Assembly (NCBI GenBank): GCA_002377695.1
Contig: DFQH01000002.1
Location: forward strand, 186,001-250,000
DNA length: 64,000 bases
From: Citromicrobium sp. UBA3494
GTDB lineage: Bacteria; Pseudomonadota; Alphaproteobacteria; Sphingomonadales; Sphingomonadaceae
Direction of reading: 5' to 3'
Each line of letters starts with the position of its first letter. Within the stretch, counting starts at the first letter, position 1. Below are positions 8,684 to 16,691 of this stretch, one piece after another. A program made the position numbers and the translations under genes. A model generated the notes under the pieces. It did no database searches and was not told where the DNA came from. It worked only from the letters and a program-made list of their open reading frames with translations.

Positions 8684-9514
8684 CTAGTCCGCCTTCTCGT
8701 GCTCCGGGTGGATCACCAGCGTATCGATGGTGAGGGTCTTGAGCAGATCGCTCACCGTGCTGCCGATCAGGGCCTGGCGCAAACCGCCGTAGCCATGCGA
8801 AGTCAGCGCGCACAGATGCGCGTCGTACTTGCGGATGGTCTTGTTGATGGCGGTGAGCGGCGATCCCTCGACCAGCTCCATGGTCATCTTCTCGCGGCAT
8901 TCCGGGGATACATCCAGCTGCGCGGTAAAGCTGTCGCACTGTTCCTGCGCAGCCGAGGCCAGTTCCTTGCGGACATATTCGGCGTTCTGCCATGCCTCGT
9001 AGGGGATGTGAAACGCATGGACGAGATGCAGCTGCGCCTGCGGGAACATGCGGACCGCCGCTTCCACACCGCGCTTCGAGGCATCCGACAGGTCGGTCCC
9101 GATGACGATGTGTTCATACGCCGCGCGCGGCCGCTCCTTGGCGATCAGCACGGGGTAGGGCGAGCGGCGCAGCAGCAGGTCGATCGCGGTCCCGAGGAAA
9201 AAGTCGCCCACCGAGTTGTAGCGCGCGACGCCGATAACCAGGCAGAAGGCGTCTTCGTCCTCCACCGCCTGCGCAATCGCGCGCGGGGCGGAGCCTTCGG
9301 GGAACAGGCAGCGATAAGAGCCTGCATCCTCCGGCATGACCGAAGCGACCCGATCCTGCAGCGAAGGCCCGGTCTTGGTCTCGTTCTCGTCTTCGACCGC
9401 GTGGACCACCACCAGCTCGCGCCCGGTCTCGCGTGCGAGCCGGACGGCGCGATCCACCGCCCTGTCCGAACGGGGTTTGAAATCGGTTGCCACAAGGATG
9501 GGATGCTGAGTCAC
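8684..9514 (-). CDS. Tandem universal stress protein (UspA x2)
   Basis: The product has 276 residues and two UspA domains, about residues 1-130 (HPILVATDFKPRSDRAV) and 135-276 (YEHIVIGTDLSDASKRGVEA). The second domain keeps a Gly-rich nucleotide-binding loop (GYGGLRQALIGST), while the first has a weaker version (GDFFLGTA), so perhaps only the second binds ATP. Start is a GTG preceded by GGAGG five bases upstream. Such proteins are usually induced by starvation or oxygen limitation; no specific operator is visible here. Confidence 0.88.
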   Translation of the reverse strand: MTQHPILVATDFKPRSDRAVDRAVRLARETGRELVVVHAVEDENETKTGPSLQDRVASVMPEDAGSYRCLFPEGSAPRAIAQAVEDEDAFCLVIGVARYNSVGDFFLGTAIDLLLRRSPYPVLIAKERPRAAYEHIVIGTDLSDASKRGVEAAVRMFPQAQLHLVHAFHIPYEAWQNAEYVRKELASAAQEQCDSFTAQLDVSPECREKMTMELVEGSPLTAINKTIRKYDAHLCALTSHGYGGLRQALIGSTVSDLLKTLTIDTLVIHPEHEKAD

Positions 9515-9598
9515 GATTACCTCCTGCCTGGCGGCAGCGTAGAGGGATCGACTGCCGCTCGCAAGAATGTGCGGAGGGCGAGCGGGCTTGGAAGGCCG

Positions 9599-10207
9599 CT
9601 ACTCCTCCAGCTCGATGTCCCAGTAGAGCCAGTCGCGCCACGTTTCGTGGAGGTAGTTGGGCGGGAAGCTCTTGCCGTGCTGTTGCAATTGCCAGCTGGT
9701 CGGCCGGATGGGCTCCAGCATCAGTTTCATTCCCGCCTGTTTGGGCGTCCGTCCGCCCTTCTTCATGTTGCACGGCGCGCAGGCGGTGATGATGTTCTCC
9801 CATGTGGTCTTGCCGCCGAGGCGGCGCGGGACGACATGGTCGAAGGTCAGGTGGCTGGGGCTGCCGCAATACTGGCAGGTGAAGCGGTCGCGCAGGAACA
9901 GGTTGAAGCGGGTGAAGGCGGGAAATTCGCTGGTCTTCACGTACTGCTTGAGCGCGATTACGGAGGGTAGCTTCATGTCGAGCGAGGGCGAATGAATCTC
10001 CCGCTCGTAGCTCGCGACGACATCCACCCGGTCGAGGAAGATCGCCTTGATCGCGGTCTGCCACGGCCAGATGGACAGCGGATAATAGGAAAGCGGAGTA
10101 TAGTCCGCGTTGAGAACAAGTGTCGGGCAAGCCGACAAATTCCTCGTCGGGTCTTCATCTACGCTGCGGAACTGAGCCGCGCGGTCGATCAGATCGGCCT
10201 TGAACAC
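9599..10207 (-). CDS. HNH endonuclease family protein
   Basis: The product has 202 residues. A zinc-binding HNH nuclease fold is shown by FTCQYCG (CxxC), DHVVPRRLGG with the catalytic His, and ITACAPCNMKKG (second CxxC) between residues 105 and 155. The N-terminal half (CPTLVLNADYTPLSYYPLSI) is the conserved extension of a widespread chromosomal HNH family found in most alphaproteobacteria and not linked to phage or restriction genes. Start is GTG, with GGGGAGG about ten bases upstream. Its biological target is not known to me. Confidence 0.88.
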   Translation of the reverse strand: MFKADLIDRAAQFRSVDEDPTRNLSACPTLVLNADYTPLSYYPLSIWPWQTAIKAIFLDRVDVVASYEREIHSPSLDMKLPSVIALKQYVKTSEFPAFTRFNLFLRDRFTCQYCGSPSHLTFDHVVPRRLGGKTTWENIITACAPCNMKKGGRTPKQAGMKLMLEPIRPTSWQLQQHGKSFPPNYLHETWRDWLYWDIELEE

Positions 10208-10335
10208 TTCGCCGTGTCCTCCCCTGATGCGATGAAAGGACCATTTGCCCGCAAAAGCGTCAAGCCTATGACAAAGCAGGTATCCACAGAGCTTTTTGGC
10301 GAGTCGTGCTTTTTTGCGGCTAGGGACGTCAAGAT
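10208..10335. promoter_or_regulatory. Divergent promoter region, HNH gene / gluQ
   Basis: This 128-base gap separates two outward genes. It contains a DnaA-box-like GTATCCACA (10280-10288, one mismatch to TTATCCACA), a GANTC site (GAGTC, 10301-10305) and two GCTTTTT tracts. A single box is too little for an origin, but it could link expression to replication. No clear -35/-10 pair was identified. Confidence 0.35.
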
Positions 10336-11184
10336 ATGATCGTCACGCGCTTCGCCCCGAGCCCCAATGGCCCGCTGCACTGGGGCCATGCATACTCGGC
10401 CATTGTCGCCCACGATCTGGCGCATGCAGCGGGCGGCGCGTTCCTGCTGAGGATCGAGGATATAGACGGCCCCCGCAGCCGCCCCGAACTGGCGGACGAA
10501 TTCCGGCGCGATCTCGAATGGCTGGGGCTTGAATGGCGCGAAGTGCCCGCGCAGGGCACCCGGCTGGCAAGCTATGAGGCGGCGCTGGCCAGGCTGGAGA
10601 CGCTCGGCGTGCTCTACCCCTGCACCTGCACGCGCGCGGAAATCGCGCAGGCGGCGAGCGAAACCGGCCCGGAGGGTCCGGTCTATCCCGGCACCTGCAA
10701 GGGGCGCGCCGTGCCCGAGGGGGCGCCCGCGGCCCTGCGGCTCGATCTGGAGAAAGCGCTGGCGATCACCGGGCCGCTGGTGTGGGACGACGCCGTGGCC
10801 GGGCCGCAATCGGTGGGCGATGCGATCGGTCGCCTCCCGCTTGGCGACCCGGTTCTTCGCCGCAAGGATCTGCCGGCAAGCTATCACCTCGCGGTGACTC
10901 TGGACGACGCCGACGACGGCGTGACTCTGGTGACGCGCGGGCTGGACCTGTTTCACGCAACGCCGGTGCACCGCATCCTGCAGGCGCTGCTCGGCCTGCC
11001 CGTGCCGCGCTGGCACCACCATCGCCTGCTGCTGGACGAACAGGGCCGCAAGCTGGCCAAGCGGCGCGGCTCTCCCGCGATGTCGGATTACCGCGAACGG
11101 GGCGAGGATGGGCACGCCTGGGCGGAAAAACTGCGTACCGCACAATGGCCATGTGGCATTTCCATCGGTAAGGCCCACATCTGA
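10336..11184 (+). CDS. gluQ: Glutamyl-queuosine tRNA(Asp) synthetase
   Basis: The product has 282 residues. It is a truncated glutamyl-tRNA synthetase paralogue that attaches glutamate to the queuosine base at position 34 of tRNA(Asp). The class I signature motifs are RFAPSPNGPLHWGHAYS (HIGH equivalent HWGH) and KLAKRRGS (KMSKS equivalent). The anticodon-binding domain of GltX is absent, which with the length defines GluQ. The zinc-site region is CTCTRAEI. It ends three bases before the next ATG, suggesting co-transcription with the small membrane protein and the adenosyltransferase that follow. Confidence 0.93.
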   Translation: MIVTRFAPSPNGPLHWGHAYSAIVAHDLAHAAGGAFLLRIEDIDGPRSRPELADEFRRDLEWLGLEWREVPAQGTRLASYEAALARLETLGVLYPCTCTRAEIAQAASETGPEGPVYPGTCKGRAVPEGAPAALRLDLEKALAITGPLVWDDAVAGPQSVGDAIGRLPLGDPVLRRKDLPASYHLAVTLDDADDGVTLVTRGLDLFHATPVHRILQALLGLPVPRWHHHRLLLDEQGRKLAKRRGSPAMSDYRERGEDGHAWAEKLRTAQWPCGISIGKAHI

Positions 11185-11187
11185 GCC

Positions 11188-11418
11188 ATGAACACGATCC
11201 TCATCATCGCCCTCGTTTTCCTCTCGATCATGGTCGTGGTCTCGCTCGTGCGCGGGATCATCGCCTTTCTGAAGACCACCAAGGTCGATCTGGAAAACAA
11301 CACCAGCGAAACCGTGACCGAGATGCAGATCATGCAGAACAAGGCCATGTTCGACCGCATCAAGTATCAGGGCCTTGCGATCCTTGTGGTCGCGATCCTG
11401 CTTGCGGTTGCAAGCTAG
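11188..11418 (+). CDS. HIG1-like twin-transmembrane small protein
   Basis: The product has 76 residues with two hydrophobic helices (TILIIALVFLSIMVVVSLV near residues 3-21 and GLAILVVAILLAVAS at the C-terminus) separated by a polar loop containing Met-rich EMQIMQNKAMFDRIKYQG. It matches the bacterial twin-transmembrane/HIG1 family; mitochondrial HIG1 proteins associate with respiratory supercomplexes, but the bacterial role is not established. It is tightly packed between gluQ and the adenosyltransferase gene. Confidence 0.8.
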   Translation: MNTILIIALVFLSIMVVVSLVRGIIAFLKTTKVDLENNTSETVTEMQIMQNKAMFDRIKYQGLAILVVAILLAVAS

Positions 11419-11436
11419 GCGCGGCACCTGCCGCCC

Positions 11437-12015
11437 ATGGTAAAGCTCAACAAGATCTACACCCGCACCGGCGACGATGGCTCCACCGGGCTCGTCGATG
11501 GCAGCCGCACCGCCAAGCATGCCGCCCGGATCGAGGCGATCGGCGCGGTGGACGAAGCGAACAGCGCGATAGGGCTCGCCGTCCTGGCCGCGGTGGAGAG
11601 CGCAGACGATCTGCGCCGCATCCAGAACGACCTGTTCGATCTCGGCGCCGATCTGGCCACCCCCAAGGGTGCGCTCGACGGCGAGGGGTTCGAACCGGGC
11701 GAAATGGTGCTGCGCGTCGTCGATGGTCAGGTCGACTGGCTGGAAAACGCCATCGACACGGCGAACGGGAAGCTGGAGCCGCTGACCAGTTTCGTCCTCC
11801 CCGGCGGCAACGAGGCGGCGGCGCGGCTGCATGTGGCGCGGGCGACCGTGCGGCGGGCCGAACGCGCGATGACCGCGCTGGCGCAGGTGGAGCCGGTGAA
11901 CCCGGCAGCCCTGCGCTACATCAACCGCCTGTCGGACCTGCTGTTCACGCTGGCCAGGCTCGCCAATGACGGCGGCGCGGCGGACGTGACCTGGGTGCCG
12001 GGCGCAAATCGCTAA
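11437..12015 (+). CDS. PduO-type cob(I)yrinic acid a,c-diamide adenosyltransferase
   Basis: The product has 192 residues. It transfers the adenosyl group of ATP to cob(I)alamin, making coenzyme B12. The N-terminal ATP loop KIYTRTGDDGSTGLVDGSR is diagnostic for the PduO/ATR family, followed by the helical bundle with VDEANSAIGLA and a C-terminal RRAERAMTAL plus YINRLSDLLFTLAR, both conserved. It lies 75 bases before a 3-hydroxyacyl-CoA dehydrogenase gene, and this pair of neighbours is frequent in alphaproteobacteria. Confidence 0.93.
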   Translation: MVKLNKIYTRTGDDGSTGLVDGSRTAKHAARIEAIGAVDEANSAIGLAVLAAVESADDLRRIQNDLFDLGADLATPKGALDGEGFEPGEMVLRVVDGQVDWLENAIDTANGKLEPLTSFVLPGGNEAAARLHVARATVRRAERAMTALAQVEPVNPAALRYINRLSDLLFTLARLANDGGAADVTWVPGANR

Positions 12016-12089
12016 GCCCGCGCTAGCCAGCGCGGCCCATCCTCGCTAGCCAGCGCCCATTGCTGCACTCGCGAAGGACAAGGATCATC

Positions 12090-12959
12090 ATGCAGACCAT
12101 CGGTGTCATCGGCGCGGGCCAAATGGGCTCGGGCATTGCGCAGACCATCGCCCACAACGGGATCGACGTGCTGCTGACCGACCGCGAGCTGGCGATTGCC
12201 GAAAAGGCGCTCGGGGGGATCGAACGCGCGCTGGGCAAGCTGGTCGACAAGGGCAAGATCGATGCTGGCGATGCCTCGGCGACGCTGGGCCGGATCAAGC
12301 CGGTGGCCGATGTCGCGGCGATGGCGCAGGCCGACATGATCATCGAGGCCGCGACCGAGAAGGAAGCGATCAAGCAGGGCATCTTCGAGAACGTGAGCAA
12401 GGTGCTGGGGGAAAATGCCATTCTTGCCAGCAACACCAGCTCCATCCCGATCACGCGGATGGCCAACTGGTCGCCCGATCCGGCGCGCTTCATCGGGCTG
12501 CACTTCTTCAACCCGGTGCCCGTCATGGGCCTGATCGAAGTGATCCCCGGCCTGGCCACCGCGCAGGAAACCACCGACCGCGTTGCCGCCTTTGCCGAGC
12601 GGCTCGGCAAGGAAGTGGTTCTCTCGCAGGACGAGCCGGGCTTCGTGGTCAACCGTATCCTGCTGCCCATGATCAACGAGGCGGTGTTCGTGCTCGGGCA
12701 GGGAACGGCAAGCATCGCGGATATCGACAAGGGCTGCCGGCTGGGCCTCAATCACCCGATGGGCCCGCTGCAGCTTGCCGATTTCGTCGGGCTGGATACC
12801 TGCCTGGAAATCATCCGCGTGCTGCAGGACACCACGGGCGACACGAAGTACCGGCCCGCGCCGCTGCTGGTGAAATATGTCGAGGCCGGCTGGCTCGGCC
12901 GCAAGACGGGGCGAGGCTTCTACGATTATTCAGGCGATGCGCCCGTGCCCACGCGGTAG
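12090..12959 (+). CDS. 3-hydroxybutyryl-CoA dehydrogenase
   Basis: The product has 289 residues. It interconverts acetoacetyl-CoA and 3-hydroxybutyryl-CoA with NAD(P)H. The Rossmann motif is [15 protein letters not shown] (residues 4-18), and the catalytic block is SNTSSIPIT followed by [14 protein letters not shown], whose His is catalytic. The C-terminal dimerisation domain ([18 protein letters not shown]) is complete. ATG 12090 is preceded by AAGGACAAGG. It is a stand-alone single-domain enzyme, not the FadB fusion. Links to polyhydroxybutyrate or fatty-acid oxidation are possible but not shown by neighbours. Confidence 0.93.
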   Translation: MQTIGVIGAGQMGSGIAQTIAHNGIDVLLTDRELAIAEKALGGIERALGKLVDKGKIDAGDASATLGRIKPVADVAAMAQADMIIEAATEKEAIKQGIFENVSKVLGENAILASNTSSIPITRMANWSPDPARFIGLHFFNPVPVMGLIEVIPGLATAQETTDRVAAFAERLGKEVVLSQDEPGFVVNRILLPMINEAVFVLGQGTASIADIDKGCRLGLNHPMGPLQLADFVGLDTCLEIIRVLQDTTGDTKYRPAPLLVKYVEAGWLGRKTGRGFYDYSGDAPVPTR

Positions 12960-13078
12960 CTGGCGTCGGTCCGCTCGCTGCGCCCGGTACCGATACAAAG
13001 ATGGCGGGCCGCGACGAAGACTCCCTCCCCCGGAACCGCTCAAACCCCCCGCCCGTTCATGAGGAAAGGAGATTCCCC

Positions 13079-13435
13079 ATGAGCGACAAGAAAAAGAACG
13101 AACTGCCCTCCGACTTCGATGGCGAACGGCTTCAGACCGACGAGCTCGCGCCCGAGAACGAGAATTCGGAGCAGGTCGGTTCCTACGATCAGGCGCAGAC
13201 CGTGTCCGATCAGGCGCAGGGCGTGTCTACCACGATCCTGAATGCCGACAGCGAGCATGCGCCCAGCGGCCTTACCGCCCCCGACGCGCAGGATGTGGTC
13301 GATCACATGAACCAGATGGAGCGCGGCAACACGGTCGACATGTCGGCCTACCGGGGCGAGCCCAACCACGACGACAATGTCGACAAGTTCGGCAAGCCGT
13401 CCAAGCTCGACGGACTGCGCGGCGACGGGACCTGA
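13079..13435 (+). CDS. Small acidic hypothetical protein
   Basis: The product has 118 residues and I do not recognise a family. The protein is hydrophilic, acidic and probably disordered, with a lysine-rich start (MSDKKKNELPSDFDGERL), two copies of a short SDQAQ-like repeat (YDQAQTVS, SDQAQGVS; residues 39-55), and a C-terminus containing DNVDKFGKPSKLDGLRGDGT. ATG 13079 is supported by a very strong AGGAAAGGAG site seven bases upstream. No signal peptide, Cys or membrane segment is present. It converges with the DUF202 gene. Confidence 0.7.
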   Translation: MSDKKKNELPSDFDGERLQTDELAPENENSEQVGSYDQAQTVSDQAQGVSTTILNADSEHAPSGLTAPDAQDVVDHMNQMERGNTVDMSAYRGEPNHDDNVDKFGKPSKLDGLRGDGT

Positions 13436-13450
13436 TCCGGGTTATGCCGG

Positions 13451-13849
13451 TCAGCCCTGGACGAGCACCCACAAACCAATCGTAACGATTATCGACCCGA
13501 TGGCGACGCCCCAGGCCATGACCCTGAAATTGGGCGTGGGTATCGGGGAAAATTCGTGCTTGTTGAGCCGCGCGAGCGTCTTGCATGCGCGGCGCTCCGC
13601 CGTGACTGCTAGCCAGCCACCGCCGAGGATAAAGGCGGTGGCGACCAGCTTGGGCATCCACGACGGGTCCCATGATCCGAACAGCGCCCGAAACCCCAGA
13701 CCGATACCGATCGCGGCGAAGGCGGTGCGCATCCAGCCCGCGAATGTTCGCTCCATCGCCATGATGTTGCGGTCTTCCGCAAGATCGGTCCGGAACTCGG
13801 CCCATTGCGTGCTCTTGTCCGGGTCTTCGGGGGGATCGTCCTGCGCCAT
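13451..13849 (-). CDS. DUF202 (YidH-like) inner membrane protein
   Basis: The product has 132 residues. It matches the DUF202/YidH family: an N-terminal TDLAEDRNIMAMERTFAGWMRTAFAAIG segment containing the conserved ER-T-hydrophobic pattern, then three transmembrane helices ending at the C-terminus. The function of the family is unknown; eukaryotic relatives are domains of VTC complexes. The ATG at 13849 is preferred; the frame extends to 13894 but without a ribosome site. It lies 48 bases downstream of mutS on the same strand and may be co-transcribed. Confidence 0.85.
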   Translation of the reverse strand: MAQDDPPEDPDKSTQWAEFRTDLAEDRNIMAMERTFAGWMRTAFAAIGIGLGFRALFGSWDPSWMPKLVATAFILGGGWLAVTAERRACKTLARLNKHEFSPIPTPNFRVMAWGVAIGSIIVTIGLWVLVQG

Positions 13850-13897
13850 GAGGACACAACCTATCGCCTGGGGCGGTAAACGCAAAACCAGCAAGCG

Positions 13898-16516
13898 TTA
13901 GCTTTCGCCGCTCTCGCGCTTCAACTCGTACAGCATGTCGAGCGCCTCGCGCGGGGACAGCGCATCAATATCGAGCGCGGCGAGCTTCTCGCGCAGCGTA
14001 TCGCATTCCGCCCGATCGGCTTCGAATGCGGCGGAGAACAGCGGCAGATCGCCGAGCCCTGCAGCCAGCCCGCCGGTTTCCTCGCGCCCCCGCTCAAGCT
14101 TCGCCAGCACCGCGCTCGCCCGGTCGACCACGCCCGAAGGAACGCCTGCGAGCTTGGCCACCGCGAGGCCGTAGCTGCGGTCCGCCGGCCCCTCTGCAAC
14201 CTCGTGCAGCAGCACCAGATCGCCCTGCCATTCGCGCGCGCGCACATGGTGCAGCGACAGCGCGTCGCAGGTTTCCGCGAGCCGCGCGAGCTCGTGATAA
14301 TGCGTGGCGAACAGGCAGCGGCAGCGGTTTTTCTCGTGAATAGCCTCGGCCACTGCCCAGGCGAGCGCCAGCCCGTCATAGGTGGAGGTGCCGCGCCCGA
14401 CTTCGTCGAGAATGACGAAGGATCGCTCGGTCGCCTGCGCGAGAATCGCGGCGGTCTCCACCATCTCGACCATGAAGGTGGAGCGGCCGCGCGCCAGATT
14501 GTCGCTCGCGCCCACGCGGCTGAACAGGCGGTCCACCAGCCCGATCCGTGCCGAGGTGGCGGGGACGTAGCTGCCCGCCTGCGCCAGCAGTACGATCAGC
14601 GCGTTGGCGCGCAGGAAGGTCGACTTGCCGCCCATGTTCGGGCCGCCGATCAGCCACAGGCGGTCGCTATCGCCCAGCGCGCAGTCATTGGGGACGAAGC
14701 GCTCGCCCGCCCTGGCCAGCGCGGCCTCCACCACCGGGTGGCGCCCACCGACGATCTCCAAGCAGGATGCATCCTCGATGGCAGGCGCGCACCAGTCGCC
14801 CTCTGCGGCGCGTTCCGCCAGTCCCGCCGCCACGTCGATCCGCGCCAGTGCATCCGCGGTGCGCGCGATTGCCTCTCGCGCCTCGACCACCAGCGCGACC
14901 AGCGCTTCGAAATGCGCTTCCTCGGCGGCCAGCGCGTGGCCGCCCGCCTCCGCGATCCGGGTCGCTTCCTCGTGCAGGTGAACCGAGTTGAACCGCACCG
15001 CGCTCGCCATTGTCTGGCGGTGGGTAAAGCCGCTGTCCGGCGCCATCAGCCTGTCGGCGTGCTTGCTTGGCACCTCGATGAAATAGCCGAGCACCCCGTT
15101 GTGCTTGATCTTGAGCGCGCTCACGCCGGTCTCGTCGCGGTAGCGCGCTTCCAGCGCCGCAATGGCCTTCCGCGCGTTACCGCTCGTCTCGCGCAGCGAA
15201 TCGAGCGCATCGTCGTAGCCGCTTGCGATAAACCCGCCCGACGAGCGCTCCGTGGGCGGGGAGGGTACCAGCGCGCGGGCCAGCTCGTGCACCAATGCGC
15301 CATGGCCGGTGAGGCGGGGCAGCAGATCGTCGAGCAGGGCGGGGCGATCGGGCAGCGCGGCCAGCGCCTCGTGCAGCACGCGCGCGTGCGCCAGCCCGTC
15401 GCGCACCTGGCCCAGATCGCGCGGGCTCCCGCGATCCGCCACCAGCCGCGCCAGCGCGCGGGCAATATCGGGGATCGCGCGCAGCGCCTCGCGCGTATCG
15501 CCGCGCAGGATCGGATCATCGTGGAACAGGCGGACCAGTGCCAGCCGCGCCTCGATCTGCGGCCTGCGGGCGAGCGGGGCGGACAGATCCTCGGCAAGTT
15601 GGCGCGCGCCTGCGCTTGTCACGCAGCGGTCCACCGTGCCCAGCAGGCTGCCCGCCCGCGCGCCGCCTTGCGTGGCGGTGATTTCCAGGCTGGTGCGGCT
15701 GGCTTCGTCGATCGCCATGCACGCATCGCTGGCGTTGATCTGAGGCGGCAACAGGAAGGGCATCGCCCCGCGTCCGGCGTGTTCGAGATAGGCGAGCAGG
15801 CCGCCCGCCGCCGCGAGCATCGCCCGGCTGAATTCGCCGAACGCATCGAGCGTGGAGACACCGTGCAGGTCCTGCAGCCGCTGCCGTCCGCGCTCGCTGC
15901 CGAAATCGCCTGCCGGGCGCAGGGTTGCCTCGGGCGGGGCCGCCTCCCAATCCTCCGGCGCGACGATCTCGCGCGCGCCCAGCCGCGAGAGTGCGGCGGC
16001 GAGGCCATCGGGCGCGCAGTCCTCCAGCTCCATCCGTCCGGTGGAGATGTCGCAGGCGGCGATGCCCAGCGTGCCGCGCACGTCGCACACGGCGGCGAGC
16101 CTGTTGGCGCGCCGCGGTTCGAGCAGCGCATCCTCGGTCAGCGTGCCGGCGGTGACGAAGCGGATGATCTGCCGCGCAACCAGCACCTTGGAGGAAGGCT
16201 TGCCTTCCGCCTTGGCGCGGCGCTTGGCTTCGTCCGGCGTTTCGATCTGTTCGGCAATGGCAACGCGGTGGCCCGCACGGATCAGCCGGGCGAGGTATCC
16301 GTCCGCCGAATGCACCGGCACGCCGCACATCGGCACGGCCTCGCCTCCGCTCTCCCCCCGCGTGGTGAGAGCAATGTCGAGCACGCCCGCCGCCACCTTC
16401 GCATCGTCGAAGAACAGCTCGAAGAAGTCGCCCATGCGGTAGAACAGCAGGCACTCGCCCGCCTGCGCCTTGAGCGCATGGTACTGTTCCATCATCGGGG
16501 TGAGTTTGGCGGTCAC
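13898..16516 (-). CDS. mutS: DNA mismatch repair protein MutS
   Basis: The product has 872 residues, the normal length. MutS recognises mismatches and small loops and recruits MutL. The mismatch-wedge motif is GDFFELF (Phe31, Glu33), and the C-terminal ABC-type ATPase has Walker A GGPNMGGKSTF near residue 625, DEVGRGTSTYDG as Walker B, and the TH motif in FATHYHEL. Domains follow the usual order: mismatch-binding, connector, core levers, clamp, ATPase. It is divergent from maeB with a 175-base shared upstream region (16517-16691) that contains no further gene. Confidence 0.97.
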   Translation of the reverse strand: MTAKLTPMMEQYHALKAQAGECLLFYRMGDFFELFFDDAKVAAGVLDIALTTRGESGGEAVPMCGVPVHSADGYLARLIRAGHRVAIAEQIETPDEAKRRAKAEGKPSSKVLVARQIIRFVTAGTLTEDALLEPRRANRLAAVCDVRGTLGIAACDISTGRMELEDCAPDGLAAALSRLGAREIVAPEDWEAAPPEATLRPAGDFGSERGRQRLQDLHGVSTLDAFGEFSRAMLAAAGGLLAYLEHAGRGAMPFLLPPQINASDACMAIDEASRTSLEITATQGGARAGSLLGTVDRCVTSAGARQLAEDLSAPLARRPQIEARLALVRLFHDDPILRGDTREALRAIPDIARALARLVADRGSPRDLGQVRDGLAHARVLHEALAALPDRPALLDDLLPRLTGHGALVHELARALVPSPPTERSSGGFIASGYDDALDSLRETSGNARKAIAALEARYRDETGVSALKIKHNGVLGYFIEVPSKHADRLMAPDSGFTHRQTMASAVRFNSVHLHEEATRIAEAGGHALAAEEAHFEALVALVVEAREAIARTADALARIDVAAGLAERAAEGDWCAPAIEDASCLEIVGGRHPVVEAALARAGERFVPNDCALGDSDRLWLIGGPNMGGKSTFLRANALIVLLAQAGSYVPATSARIGLVDRLFSRVGASDNLARGRSTFMVEMVETAAILAQATERSFVILDEVGRGTSTYDGLALAWAVAEAIHEKNRCRCLFATHYHELARLAETCDALSLHHVRAREWQGDLVLLHEVAEGPADRSYGLAVAKLAGVPSGVVDRASAVLAKLERGREETGGLAAGLGDLPLFSAAFEADRAECDTLREKLAALDIDALSPREALDMLYELKRESGES

Positions 16517-16691
16517 GATACCCGGCCTAGCGATGCTGCCCCCGATTCGGGAAGCGAGCGGCTTTGCGCTTTCCCCTGTCGGCTATGCACGGCCCCGTGC
16601 AAGTTTGCTTCGCGCGACCACTGGTGCATGCGCGGCGTTGCCTCTACGGCAGGGGCGAATATCGACGAGTACCGAGTGAACGAGGGCGCGA

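Noticed and set aside
10280..10288. Replication origin around the DnaA-like box
   Set aside because: Only one near-consensus box, no AT-rich unwinding element, no origin-linked genes nearby.
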